Of a stretch of 64,000 nt of DNA, positions 1 through 8,333 are shown piece after piece. The position numbers and the translations under genes are program-made. Source of the DNA: Paenibacillus pectinilyticus (lineage in GTDB: Bacteria > Bacillota > Bacilli > Paenibacillales > NBRC-103111); NCBI RefSeq assembly GCF_001700435.1, contig NZ_LYPC01000016.1:152961-216960 (forward strand), given 5' to 3'. Positions within the stretch are counted from its first letter, which is position 1; every line of letters begins with the position of its first letter. Under the pieces are notes generated by a model. The model ran no database searches. It was given only the letters and a program-made list of their open reading frames with translations, and was not told the origin of the DNA.

Positions 1-1
1 G

Positions 2-583
2 GTTGCCTTCACTGGGCGCAGTGCGGGTACTACGTTTGCACAGATCGGCGTCTCTCCACAGCAGGCCGTCGTTTCAGGGAGCAACCCGCGTAAGATTCGA
101 CACTACTATCGCCACATTCGTTCCTGCTTCCAACAGTCGGACTTTCCTCAGCTCGAAGAATTGGAATCCGAAGGCTGGCTGAAGCTGCTCCTGCGTGAGC
201 TTGGGCGTGCCAACACACATCACATAACGAATAAGCCAACCGCCGAAACAGATATCAAACGCCAAGTCGGACAGGCCATCCGTTACTTAGAGCTGCAGTA
301 CACGCAATCGGTATCCATCGATCAGTTGGCACGTAATTTGGGCTACCATCGAACCTATTTGTGTAAAATGTTCAAACAATCCACCGGCTTATCGCCGATG
401 CAGTACCTGTTCAATATCCGCATGGAACGGGCCAAGCAGCTGCTCCAAACCGCTATGACCATCGATCAGGTCGCCTCTTCCGTCGGCTTCAATGATGCGC
501 TCTATTTCTCGAAGCAGTTCCACAAATGGAGCGGCTCTGCGCCTTCCGTGTACCGCAAAGAACTTCGACAATTTTCCTTGTAG
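2..583 (+). CDS. AraC-family transcriptional regulator, 5' truncated by window edge
   Basis: The reading frame is open from base 2, so the true start lies outside the window; the in-frame TTG at 161 is internal. The visible C-terminal ~100 residues hold the two helix-turn-helix units of an AraC/XylS DNA-binding domain (IDQLARNLGYHRTYLCKMFK, then IDQVASSVGFNDALYFSKQF). The sequence before them (GRSAGTTFAQIG...) is probably the end of an N-terminal ligand-binding domain. The family usually activates a nearby sugar or siderophore gene set, but no target is visible here. The family assignment is firm; the ligand is unknown. Confidence 0.9.
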   Translation, partial: VAFTGRSAGTTFAQIGVSPQQAVVSGSNPRKIRHYYRHIRSCFQQSDFPQLEELESEGWLKLLLRELGRANTHHITNKPTAETDIKRQVGQAIRYLELQYTQSVSIDQLARNLGYHRTYLCKMFKQSTGLSPMQYLFNIRMERAKQLLQTAMTIDQVASSVGFNDALYFSKQFHKWSGSAPSVYRKELRQFSL

Positions 584-673
584 TACAACCTGGAAAAGTA
601 TACACTTTTCTAGGAATGATCCTTTTCCTTCGTGCTCAACAAATGGAATAAACTATGGGGAGGCAACACAACG

Positions 674-988
674 ATGGCACACGCAGCCGAAATTGAAAGA
701 GTAAAAACTTTGCTCCGCCACGCGAAGCAATTATCTGGTGATAGCATCCAAGCGAATGAAAGAATTAAGAGCTTAAGCACTAGACTTGAGGCGCTCCAAC
801 AACTCCAAGGAGAGAACACATCCCCAGTCGAGCAAGAAATTGCCGCTTCGGAAGAAGCTAGTGTTGAGGCCGATCCAGCTGAGGAGCAGGCAGGTGAGCA
901 GCCTGACGAACAAGCTGGGGAACAAGCTGAGGAGCAGGCTGCTGAGGAAACTGCAGCGCAGGCCGAACCCGATCAACTCGACTCGTAA
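674..988 (+). CDS. Small acidic low-complexity protein
   Basis: A 104-residue product. ATG 674 is preferred over 632 because GGGGAGG at 657-663 sits correctly upstream. Residues 1-45 look helical and charged (AEIERVKTLLRHAKQLSGD). From about residue 50 the protein is almost entirely E, A, Q, D and P with repeated EEQAGEQ-like units, so the C-terminus is probably disordered and strongly acidic. There is no signal peptide or membrane segment. A strong hairpin terminator follows. I do not recognise a family; the unequal N- and C-terminal halves suggest a small helical domain with an acidic tail, function unknown. Confidence 0.7.
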   Translation: MAHAAEIERVKTLLRHAKQLSGDSIQANERIKSLSTRLEALQQLQGENTSPVEQEIAASEEASVEADPAEEQAGEQPDEQAGEQAEEQAAEETAAQAEPDQLDS

Positions 989-1025
989 TTAACGGTTAAG
1001 ATACACTTACCTACCGATACTCGAA

Positions 1026-1056
1026 AAGGCTGCCAGTTGCTGGCAGCCTTCTTTCT
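1026..1056. terminator. Bidirectional intrinsic terminator
   Basis: An 11-bp perfect stem AAGGCTGCCAG / CTGGCAGCCTT with a 3-nt loop (1037-1039), A-rich on the left and T-rich on the right. It separates the convergent genes ending at 988 and 1071 and can serve both. Confidence 0.9.
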
Positions 1057-1070
1057 CATGGATCCAATGA

Positions 1071-2051
1071 TTACCGCTTGGCTATGGCTAATATTTCATC
1101 TGCAACAAGATCAGGGCGATATTGATGAATATAATGCTCGGTATCCTTGACCACCACTTGCTTCGCTTGTAAGGACCAAGAAGTAAATTCCGCTTCGTAT
1201 TTGTTCCAGACGTCATTGCTAGCTCCCGTAGCTCCCAAGTAATCGGATGTCAGCACGGTAAGCGGAAAAGGGAAGGGCTTTTTATCATCCAAAACGACCT
1301 TCGCATTAGTCCGGGAAAGACGCAGTTCGTCAGCCATATTGGCATTTTCAAGCTTAAGTAACGTGGCTTTCAGGTCAACCTCCTTGCGTTCATCGGGCAC
1401 GAATTTCAAGTTATTGCGAATGGAGCGTGAACTTTCGATAACACTATCAAAGTGAAAGAGCATCCGAAAAACGCCAGTATTTATGAGCAAACTTTTGATA
1501 AACCCGCCATATGCTGGATACTCCGTATCGTTATAGTAAAATTCGGGACTTCCTCCATCCACCATGACGATGCCCTTTACCTCATCTGGGTATTTCTGTG
1601 CAAACCTGAGTGTTTCTAAGGAACCGAGCGAATGTCCGACAAACAGGTAAGGCGGCTTTTGACCGGATAGCTGCAGCACTTCGTGTATTTCGTTGGTTAT
1701 CGTATCGATGTCACGTTTCTTGTCCGTCGTATCACTGTACCCATAGCCGAACCGATCGTAAACAGCGTATTTCACATACGGTGCAAGCTTGTCATATAAC
1801 GGTGAAAAATCAACATAGGGATTGGCGGTGCCCAAACCGGAAGCGAATACAACGGTCACATCCCCTTGACCACCGGTATATATATGCATATTTTTCCCAT
1901 CTACTTTGTATAGTTTACCGCTAGGGGTATAGGCTTTCAGATCCTTCCGGAGGCTTACCTGTTCATATAACGCTCCTGATCCCAGAAGAACAAGAATAAC
2001 AGCCAACGCGATAACAACCATCTTCCTTAATCTTTTCAGCCACTTTTTCAT
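1071..2051 (-). CDS. Alpha/beta hydrolase, membrane-anchored
   Basis: A 326-residue alpha/beta-hydrolase fold protein. The nucleophile elbow is GHSLGS, and the probable catalytic His is in DTEHYIHQY near the C-terminus. Residues ~8-28 form one hydrophobic segment after Lys/Arg-rich residues, so it is likely a signal-anchored enzyme acting outside the membrane. ATG 2051 is chosen over the longer GTG-type start because AAGGAGAG lies 7 nt upstream. It lies downstream of a two-component operon on the same strand but has its own promoter with the same 19-bp box as that operon (2077-2132), so it is probably a target of that system. Substrate unknown; lipase, esterase or haloperoxidase-like activities are all possible. 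Confidence 0.85.
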   Translation of the reverse strand: MKKWLKRLRKMVVIALAVILVLLGSGALYEQVSLRKDLKAYTPSGKLYKVDGKNMHIYTGGQGDVTVVFASGLGTANPYVDFSPLYDKLAPYVKYAVYDRFGYGYSDTTDKKRDIDTITNEIHEVLQLSGQKPPYLFVGHSLGSLETLRFAQKYPDEVKGIVMVDGGSPEFYYNDTEYPAYGGFIKSLLINTGVFRMLFHFDSVIESSRSIRNNLKFVPDERKEVDLKATLLKLENANMADELRLSRTNAKVVLDDKKPFPFPLTVLTSDYLGATGASNDVWNKYEAEFTSWSLQAKQVVVKDTEHYIHQYRPDLVADEILAIAKR

Positions 2052-2076
2052 CTGCCCACTCTCCTTGTATGCCCTC

Positions 2077-2132
2077 ATTATAAATGCGCAATCTTACATG
2101 AGAGAAAACGGCACCTTAATTCCAGCTTAATT
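2077..2132 (-). promoter_or_regulatory. Promoter with response-regulator box upstream of the alpha/beta hydrolase
   Basis: Read on the minus strand: AATTAAGCTGGAATTAAGG (2132-2114), 31 nt, then TATAAT (2082-2077). The box is a direct repeat of TTAAG-like half-sites 11 bp apart, as OmpR-family regulators bind. The same box and the same 31-nt spacing occur before the response-regulator gene at 4718-4773. No good -35 is seen, which fits an activator-dependent promoter. Confidence 0.7.
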
Positions 2133-2187
2133 AGTTATTAAGATCTGTAATTAACGGAGAGCATCTATGATACCTATTCAGCATCTA

Positions 2188-3942
2188 TCACTGCCATATC
2201 AACCGAATAATGGTTCCTTCCCCCAGTTGGGTCTCAACCGCAATTCGGCCCCCCATGGCTTCAATCAGCCCCTTGGATATCGCCATCCCGAGTCCAGATC
2301 CGTTGGATGTGGATGCCGTATCCGTACCGCGGTAATAACGCTCAAACAGCCGGTTTAATGTAACTTCATCCATGCCATTGCCATTGTCGGCGAATTGAAT
2401 CATGATTTTGCTTCCATCTTCACTCCCCCAGAGAGAGACCGTCAAAATCGTATCAGGCTGGTTATGAAGAAGTGAATTGGCTGTTAAATTATTAACGACG
2501 CGCTCCAGCCATGGGGTGTACAACGTAGCCCAGACATCGGTTTGCGCAGCATGAAATACAATGCGCTGCATCCCGTAAGCAGGATCAGCCCCAGCCTGAA
2601 TGAGCATTTGCTCCAGCCAAGCGTTCAACTCAACCTCCATCGTTACCGGAGGAAGAATACCTGTCTTCAGCCGATACGTCATCGCAAGATCGTTGATAAG
2701 CGCATCCATATGGGCTGATTTATCCAACATGGTTGCTGAGAACTTGCGTGCCTCCTCTTGGGACCAGTCATAAGCAGGCTCCGCAAGTAAATGGGCATAG
2801 CCTGTAATCGAAGACAACGGTGTTTTCAAATCATGCGTAATCCCCACAATCCATTCTTCCCGCAGGCTCTCCGACTGCTCCCTCGTAGCTAGATCCCTCT
2901 GCAAGGCGGTGGATAACTTCTCGATTGAAACCATCACCTCGGCAAAAATGCGGTACCGTCGCCGCCATTTGCCTGTTGGCGTACGGCTGCGATGGAAGCC
3001 TTTGCGATCAACAGGCTCTTGATACACCGCGTTGCCTATGGAATCCAGCCATACCAGCATATGGAGCATCGGCGCTCCAAAACGATGGGCCTGCCATAGG
3101 GATAGCAAGACAAACAAAATCAATAAGACACCCAACATGACAGCTGAACCACGAATGAAAACTGTTACTTCCTCTGGCATCCACGGTTTCGTGCCCAGAT
3201 TCCCTCGGGTATTTGGCTCTCCAACTAGCCATGTGCGTCCCGTCTGCTCATCATAGGAAGTTTTAATACGATAGCCGTATCGATCGTTATACAGTGTCCG
3301 AAGCGCAAGCTCCTGAACCGAATATTGGGACGGCACCTCTTTAGGTTTGTTATAAGCGTTCAGTTCCACGCCTGACGAATCCAACAATTGAACAAAAGCA
3401 TGAGCCGTTTTGAGTTCCTCCGCCAAGGCATCAGGGATCACTAACGACTTGTCGTCAGCAGCGCCTGTTCCATTACTCACCTGCTTTAATAGAGGGTCTA
3501 ATCGATTTGGAGCCCCATATACCAACGTATACAGCCTTCCGTCCTTCTCTTGAACCAATAGTGCCAGTTGGTATGGAAACGGTGTTGCCCCTGTCCAATA
3601 AGCTACCAACTCCCCAGGTCCATATTGCGTGGGTACATCTTGCGGTGTATTATAGGCATTTTCTACATGCCCCTTCTCATCAAGACTTTGCAGCCAGCCA
3701 TCGTGATCCTTCACTTGTTCCAACAAGCTCGGAGCAAAACGAATACCCTCTTTTCCGAGCACAGAAGATTCTACAACCCTTTCCAACCCTACACTGGCAA
3801 AATCACGCGTGACACTGATTTCAACAAAACGCTGCAGCATCCAGAAGATCGTAAACCCCGCGATAAGCAAGACAACCATGCCCGCGATAGCGAGCTGAAG
3901 AACGAACTTTAGCGTTAATCGGCGCTTGATATTCATGGTCAT
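2188..3942 (-). CDS. Sensor histidine kinase with duplicated extracytoplasmic module
   Basis: A 584-residue membrane kinase with TM segments at about 14-35 and 260-285. H-box GITHDLKTPLSSITGYAHLL carries the phospho-accepting His370; the N-box (ERVVNNLTANSLLHN) and glycine boxes (DNGNGMDE, GSGLGMAISKGL) of the HATPase domain follow. The outer sensor region contains two related units, around residues 83-116 and 184-217, each with a leucine-aspartate turn, NAYN.P, VP.QY and a final EL. Its ATG overlaps the TGA of the upstream response-regulator gene by 4 nt (ATGA), so the pair is translationally coupled. A second ATG at 3936 is an alternative start. Signal unknown. Confidence 0.93.
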   Translation of the reverse strand: MTMNIKRRLTLKFVLQLAIAGMVVLLIAGFTIFWMLQRFVEISVTRDFASVGLERVVESSVLGKEGIRFAPSLLEQVKDHDGWLQSLDEKGHVENAYNTPQDVPTQYGPGELVAYWTGATPFPYQLALLVQEKDGRLYTLVYGAPNRLDPLLKQVSNGTGAADDKSLVIPDALAEELKTAHAFVQLLDSSGVELNAYNKPKEVPSQYSVQELALRTLYNDRYGYRIKTSYDEQTGRTWLVGEPNTRGNLGTKPWMPEEVTVFIRGSAVMLGVLLILFVLLSLWQAHRFGAPMLHMLVWLDSIGNAVYQEPVDRKGFHRSRTPTGKWRRRYRIFAEVMVSIEKLSTALQRDLATREQSESLREEWIVGITHDLKTPLSSITGYAHLLAEPAYDWSQEEARKFSATMLDKSAHMDALINDLAMTYRLKTGILPPVTMEVELNAWLEQMLIQAGADPAYGMQRIVFHAAQTDVWATLYTPWLERVVNNLTANSLLHNQPDTILTVSLWGSEDGSKIMIQFADNGNGMDEVTLNRLFERYYRGTDTASTSNGSGLGMAISKGLIEAMGGRIAVETQLGEGTIIRLIWQ

Positions 3943-4682
3943 GGCGCGGATAATTCTTGCAGCTCATCTTTCACAATCTTATAGCCAAGACCTCTGACGT
4001 TAACGATAAACTTCGGATAGGACGGATCTGCTTCGATACGTTCTCTTATACGGTGAATATGCACCATGACCGTATTATCATCACTGAAAGCTTCTTCTCC
4101 CCAAACCTTTTCATACAATTCACTTTTGGTGTAAATCCGATTCGGATTTTTACATAAGAAGAGCAGCAATTGGAAGACAAGCGCTGGACAGGAAACAACC
4201 TGTCCCTCCACGAGCAGTTCCCCTGCTAACTCATCTAACTTAAACCGGCCGTAATCGAAGACGTTCGTCGATCTAGGTGAGGTTGCCTCTGACAGCTTAC
4301 CGTATGTTGAACCAACATATCGCCGCAGCTGTGCGCGTATGCGGGCAACCACTTCCAGTGGATTAAAGGGTTTGGTTATATAATCGTCTCCGCCAATTGC
4401 AAAGCCGGTCAGCTTGTCAAAATCGGACGATCGAGCTGTCAGAAACAGAACTGGCGCATCGGTCGTTTGCCGAATAAACGGAAACACATCAATTCCGCTG
4501 CGTCCAGGCAGCATCACATCCAATACAATGACATCGTATTTTTTGGCTTTGCAAGCCTCAATCGCCTCTTCACCTGTTTTCACTGAATCGACATGTAGAT
4601 AGCCTTCCTTACGTAGTACCGTCTGTAATAGCTCCAAAATGGATTGCTCATCATCAACAAGCAAAATCCTTGCATCATTCAT
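3939..4682 (-). CDS. OmpR-family response regulator
   Basis: A 247-residue protein. The receiver domain (1-120) has the acidic pair near residue 10, phospho-acceptor Asp55 in VIVLDVMLPGRSG, and the KPF lysine (ITKPFNPLEVVARI). The C-terminal winged-helix DNA-binding domain ends in VRGLGYKIV. AGGAGA lies upstream of ATG 4682. It is the first gene of a two-gene operon with the kinase at 2188-3942. Its own promoter carries the 19-bp direct-repeat box also found before the hydrolase at 2051, which suggests autoregulation. Confidence 0.95.
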   Translation of the reverse strand: MNDARILLVDDEQSILELLQTVLRKEGYLHVDSVKTGEEAIEACKAKKYDVIVLDVMLPGRSGIDVFPFIRQTTDAPVLFLTARSSDFDKLTGFAIGGDDYITKPFNPLEVVARIRAQLRRYVGSTYGKLSEATSPRSTNVFDYGRFKLDELAGELLVEGQVVSCPALVFQLLLFLCKNPNRIYTKSELYEKVWGEEAFSDDNTVMVHIHRIRERIEADPSYPKFIVNVRGLGYKIVKDELQELSAP

Positions 4683-4717
4683 GGAGGCAGTCTCCTTCCG
4701 CTAACTGATATTTTTAC

Positions 4718-4773
4718 ATCATAACATGATTTTTCTGGCTAGGAATTTTACCAACCTTAACGGAAGCTTAATT
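4718..4773 (-). promoter_or_regulatory. Promoter with response-regulator box of the two-component operon
   Basis: Minus strand: AATTAAGCTTCCGTTAAGG (4773-4755), 31-nt spacer, TATGAT -10 (4723-4718). Architecture and spacing are identical to 2077-2132, with 15 of 19 box positions the same. Confidence 0.7.
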
Positions 4774-4787
4774 CATTTCACATGCCA

Positions 4788-4818
4788 AAAAAGCAGGCGC
4801 CGCGGCGTCCTGCTTTTT
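4788..4818 (-). terminator. Intrinsic terminator after ileS
   Basis: Stem AAAAAGCAGG / CCTGCTTTTT around a GC-rich inner palindrome, with a T-run on the minus strand just past the ileS stop at 4831. It is symmetrical and could work in both directions. Confidence 0.85.
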
Positions 4819-4830
4819 CAAATCTTTACT

Positions 4831-7800
4831 TTACTCAATCAGTAATCTGCATTGGTACTCCCCGAACGAAGCGGATTCCATTTCTGGCACCGCGGCATAT
4901 CTAACACTGGATAGCAGCACGTTTTCCTGCAGCACATCCTCAAAGCGCAGCAGCGCTGTTTTCAACTTAGCATCCACATCAAGAACGAGATGAACGCGTT
5001 GTTCGATCGGGAGCCCTAGCTTTTTACGATAATCCTGAACCGCACGTACGACTTCCCTCACAGCACCTTCTTGTTCCAATTCCTCGGTCATTGCCACGTT
5101 TAAGGCGACCGTCATCTGGTACCCCGATGCTGAGGCGAAGCCCTCATTCGCTTGCTTTTCTACAAGTAAATCATCAAGCAAGATATGCAAGGTTTCTCCC
5201 TCCACCGTAACATCCAGATAGCCGTTGTCCATGGTTGCTTTCGTTTGTTCAGGAGATAACTGCTTCAAATACGTTTGCACAGGCCCTACGAGCTTCCCAT
5301 ACTTTTTCCCTGCTGTCTTCAAGTTTAATTTGAAAAGGAAGCGTACGAAACCAGCATCACTCTGTACTACGCGGATTTCTTTGACATTGATCTCATCCTT
5401 GATAATGTCTTCAAACTGACCTAAATTATATTCGCGGTCAAGGGACACAAATAATTCAGACAGCGGCATCCGGGTCTTAATTCCCGTTTCATTCCGGATA
5501 TTGCGAGCCAATTCAACGATTTGTCTCACAGCTTCCATATCATTTTCAAGCGTTACATCGTATACAGACTCATCTACCGTCGGGTAATCGGCTAGGTGAA
5601 CACTGTCCATACCTCCCAAATTACCGTATAAATCATCTGCAAGTAACGGCGCATAAGGAGCTATCATTCGTGCAAGGATCAATAGAACGTCGCGTAACGT
5701 TTGATAAGCAGATACCTTATCCTCCGTAAACCCGCTCCCCCAAAACCGATCCCGCGAACGCCGGATGTACCAGTTGCTTAATTCATCTACAAAAGCTTCG
5801 ATTTGCTTCGCTGGGTTCAAGAAATCATTGATCTCAAGCCCCTTCACAACGCCCTGCAGCGTGCTGTTCAATCGCGACACGATCCATCGATCCAAAACAT
5901 TCACTGTTTTCTGCCGCGAATGCTCCTCTGGCTTATACTGATCAATCGTCGCATACAACGCATAGAAAGCATGGGTGTTATGGATTGTATCTATAACTTT
6001 GGATTTCGCTTCGGCTACGATTTGCTTGGAGAATCGTTTGCTATTCCAAGGTGCGCTGTCAGCTAACAAAGCCCACCGGAAAGCATCCGTTCCAAATTCG
6101 TTGATGATTTCCCATGGATCGATGCCGTTGCCCTTGCTCTTGGACATTTTTTGGCCTTTCTCATCAAGGACATGACCTGTTGAAAGAACAGCTTTGTACG
6201 GAGCTTTCCCATTATAGAGGGTGGAGACAGCCAATAAGCTGAAAAACCAGCCTCTCGTTTGATCAATCCCCTCGCAGATCATATCAGCAGGATACTGCTC
6301 CTGGAATTGTTCGATGTGTTCAAATGGCTGATGATACTGGGCAAATGGCATCGAGCCGCTATCGAACCAGACGTCAATTACTTCCGACGTTCGATCCATG
6401 ATACCGCCGCATGAGCAGCGAAGTTTCACTTCATCCACGTAGGGTTTGTGCAGTTCAAGACTTTCATCGATCGGATGAATCGACTTCTCCCGGAGATCCT
6501 TATGGCTGTCTGGCGCATATTCCGCTGTGCAATCTTGGCATACCCATACATTCAGCGGCGTCCCCCAATAGCGATTCCGACTGATATTCCAATCGACAAG
6601 TTCTTCCAGAAATTTACCAAAACGACCTTCGCGCAGATGTGCAGGATACCAGGTAACTTGACTGTTGTTCTCGATCAATTGATCTTTAATTGCTGTCGTT
6701 TGGATGAACCAACTCTCGGTCGCGTAATAGAGAAGCGGCGATTTACAGCGCCAGCAGAACGGGTAGCTATGCTCATATCGCTCCTTAGAGAACAATAGAT
6801 TACGCTCAGATAAATACTTCACAATATCAATGTCGCAATCTTTCACAAACCGTCCTGCAAAATCTGTGATCAGATCGGTGTAACGCCCAGCCGTGTTCAC
6901 GACATTCACGAAATCCAATTCGTGCTGACGGACAGTGCGGTAATCATCTTCCCCGTGGGCAGGAGCAATATGAACGATCCCTGTACCGCTAGTGTCGCTG
7001 ACGTAGTCCGCGTCTACGACGAAATGTCCTTTGTTCACACTTACATAGCCAAATGGCGCCACATAAGGCGTGCCTATGAATTCAGCACCTTTATGCGTGG
7101 ATAGGATTTCGTAGTCTTCTTTCATAACCTTTTCGACTAAATTACTGGCTACGATATACACTTCGTCATGCTTTTTTACTTTGACATAATCCAAATTTTT
7201 ATTGATAGCCAAAGCTACATTTGCAGGCAATGTCCACGGCGTTGTCGTCCAAGCTAGGAAATGTTCAGGCCCGCTTTTACTTGTGAATTTCACGGTGGCG
7301 CTCAAATCTTTGACGTCCTCATAGCCTTGTGCAACTTCATGAGAACTGAGCGTTGTCTGACAATCTGGACAGTACGGGCTTACGCGGTGACCTTTATACA
7401 GGAGTCCTTTTCGATGAATCGTGGATAAAATATGCCATACACTCTCGATATAATCGTTCGTCAGGGTCACATACGGGTGTTCCATATCCGTCCAGTAGCC
7501 GATCGCTTCGGTCATTTCACGCCACTGTTTCTCATATTCGAAAACACTGCTTTTGCACTTCTCCACGAATTCGGCGACTCCGTAGGTTTCAATCTCCTGC
7601 TTACCGGAAATGCCTAGCTTCTTCTCCACACCAAGCTCGACAGGAAGTCCATGCGTATCCCAACCTGCTTTGCGGACGACGCGGTAGCCAGACATCGTTT
7701 TGTAACGGCCGATGAAGTCTTTAATCACACGCCCAAGTACGTGCCCGATATGAGGCTCGCCATTCGCAGTTGGAGGCCCTTCATAAAAAACAAAGTTCGG

Positions 7801-7911
7801 CTTCCCCTCGCGGTTTTTTATCGATTGACGGAACGTATCCTGTTGTTTCCACTGCTCAAGAACACGAAGTTCACGAGTCCTTGCCTTCTCTTTTACATCC
7901 ACTTTTCTCAT
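4831..7911 (-). CDS. ileS: Isoleucyl-tRNA synthetase, IleS2-like type
   Basis: A class I synthetase that charges tRNA-Ile. The product is 1026 residues from ATG 7911, where AGAGG lies 9 nt upstream; an open frame runs further up but only through the T-box leader. HIGH is at residues 54-57 and KMSKS at 588-592. The editing domain has the usual WTTTPWTLPAN entry. Cys-rich pairs (CPDC, CWRC, CQDC, CSC) suggest bound zinc. The length (~1030 rather than ~920) and the block VELGVEKKLGISGKQEIE match the eukaryote-like IleS2 group, many of whose members are poorly inhibited by mupirocin. The canonical HIGH order is kept, not the swapped GxHH form of hyper-resistant enzymes. It is the only gene behind a T-box. 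Confidence 0.97.
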   Translation of the reverse strand: MRKVDVKEKARTRELRVLEQWKQQDTFRQSIKNREGKPNFVFYEGPPTANGEPHIGHVLGRVIKDFIGRYKTMSGYRVVRKAGWDTHGLPVELGVEKKLGISGKQEIETYGVAEFVEKCKSSVFEYEKQWREMTEAIGYWTDMEHPYVTLTNDYIESVWHILSTIHRKGLLYKGHRVSPYCPDCQTTLSSHEVAQGYEDVKDLSATVKFTSKSGPEHFLAWTTTPWTLPANVALAINKNLDYVKVKKHDEVYIVASNLVEKVMKEDYEILSTHKGAEFIGTPYVAPFGYVSVNKGHFVVDADYVSDTSGTGIVHIAPAHGEDDYRTVRQHELDFVNVVNTAGRYTDLITDFAGRFVKDCDIDIVKYLSERNLLFSKERYEHSYPFCWRCKSPLLYYATESWFIQTTAIKDQLIENNSQVTWYPAHLREGRFGKFLEELVDWNISRNRYWGTPLNVWVCQDCTAEYAPDSHKDLREKSIHPIDESLELHKPYVDEVKLRCSCGGIMDRTSEVIDVWFDSGSMPFAQYHQPFEHIEQFQEQYPADMICEGIDQTRGWFFSLLAVSTLYNGKAPYKAVLSTGHVLDEKGQKMSKSKGNGIDPWEIINEFGTDAFRWALLADSAPWNSKRFSKQIVAEAKSKVIDTIHNTHAFYALYATIDQYKPEEHSRQKTVNVLDRWIVSRLNSTLQGVVKGLEINDFLNPAKQIEAFVDELSNWYIRRSRDRFWGSGFTEDKVSAYQTLRDVLLILARMIAPYAPLLADDLYGNLGGMDSVHLADYPTVDESVYDVTLENDMEAVRQIVELARNIRNETGIKTRMPLSELFVSLDREYNLGQFEDIIKDEINVKEIRVVQSDAGFVRFLFKLNLKTAGKKYGKLVGPVQTYLKQLSPEQTKATMDNGYLDVTVEGETLHILLDDLLVEKQANEGFASASGYQMTVALNVAMTEELEQEGAVREVVRAVQDYRKKLGLPIEQRVHLVLDVDAKLKTALLRFEDVLQENVLLSSVRYAAVPEMESASFGEYQCRLLIE

Positions 7912-7971
7912 ATTTCCCATCCTCTCTCTACCTACAACTTGAAGTTCATTCATTGACGGAAACGTGAGAAA

Positions 7972-8240
7972 ACGCAAAAAAATCCCGCCCCATAAGGGAC
8001 GAGATTTCATCTCGCGATACCACCCTAGTTCCGTAACGATCATGTAGAACATGATCTTACGACACCTCTTACTACGTACCATCATACGCATCCTTTGTAA
8101 CGGCTGGAACCCGGGTCAGCTTACTTAATTACTTCAGCTTTCCTTCTCGGAGAGGATTTTCAGCTAAGTCTTGAACGTTGGCTTTCAGCATGCACCAACT
8201 CTCTGTGGAACAAGGGGATTAGCGTACTCTTTCTCGTCAA
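7972..8240 (-). promoter_or_regulatory. T-box riboswitch leader of ileS
   Basis: On the minus strand the conserved T-box AGGGTGGTATCGCG is at 8026-8013. It is followed by a terminator hairpin (AATCTCGTCCC at 8005-7995, GGGGCGGGATT at 7991-7981) and a T-run from 7980. Stem I begins near 8238 with GACGAGAAAGAGTA (AGTA loop motif). A candidate specifier codon AUC (Ile) is at 8157-8155 in GAAAATC. Uncharged tRNA-Ile should favour the antiterminator. The T-box is firm; the specifier position is inferred from folding by eye. Confidence 0.93.
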
Positions 8241-8333
8241 TGAATTTTAATCGAACATTCAGTTAATTCATTTTTGCATCAATAGGAGAAAAAGTCAAAT
8301 GGTTTCACCCGCATGGATTAGCGGATTTATTGA

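Noticed and set aside
7912..8091. N-terminal 60-residue extension of IleS
   Set aside because: The extension translates T-box leader sequence; the ribosome site and the conserved N-terminus fit ATG 7911.
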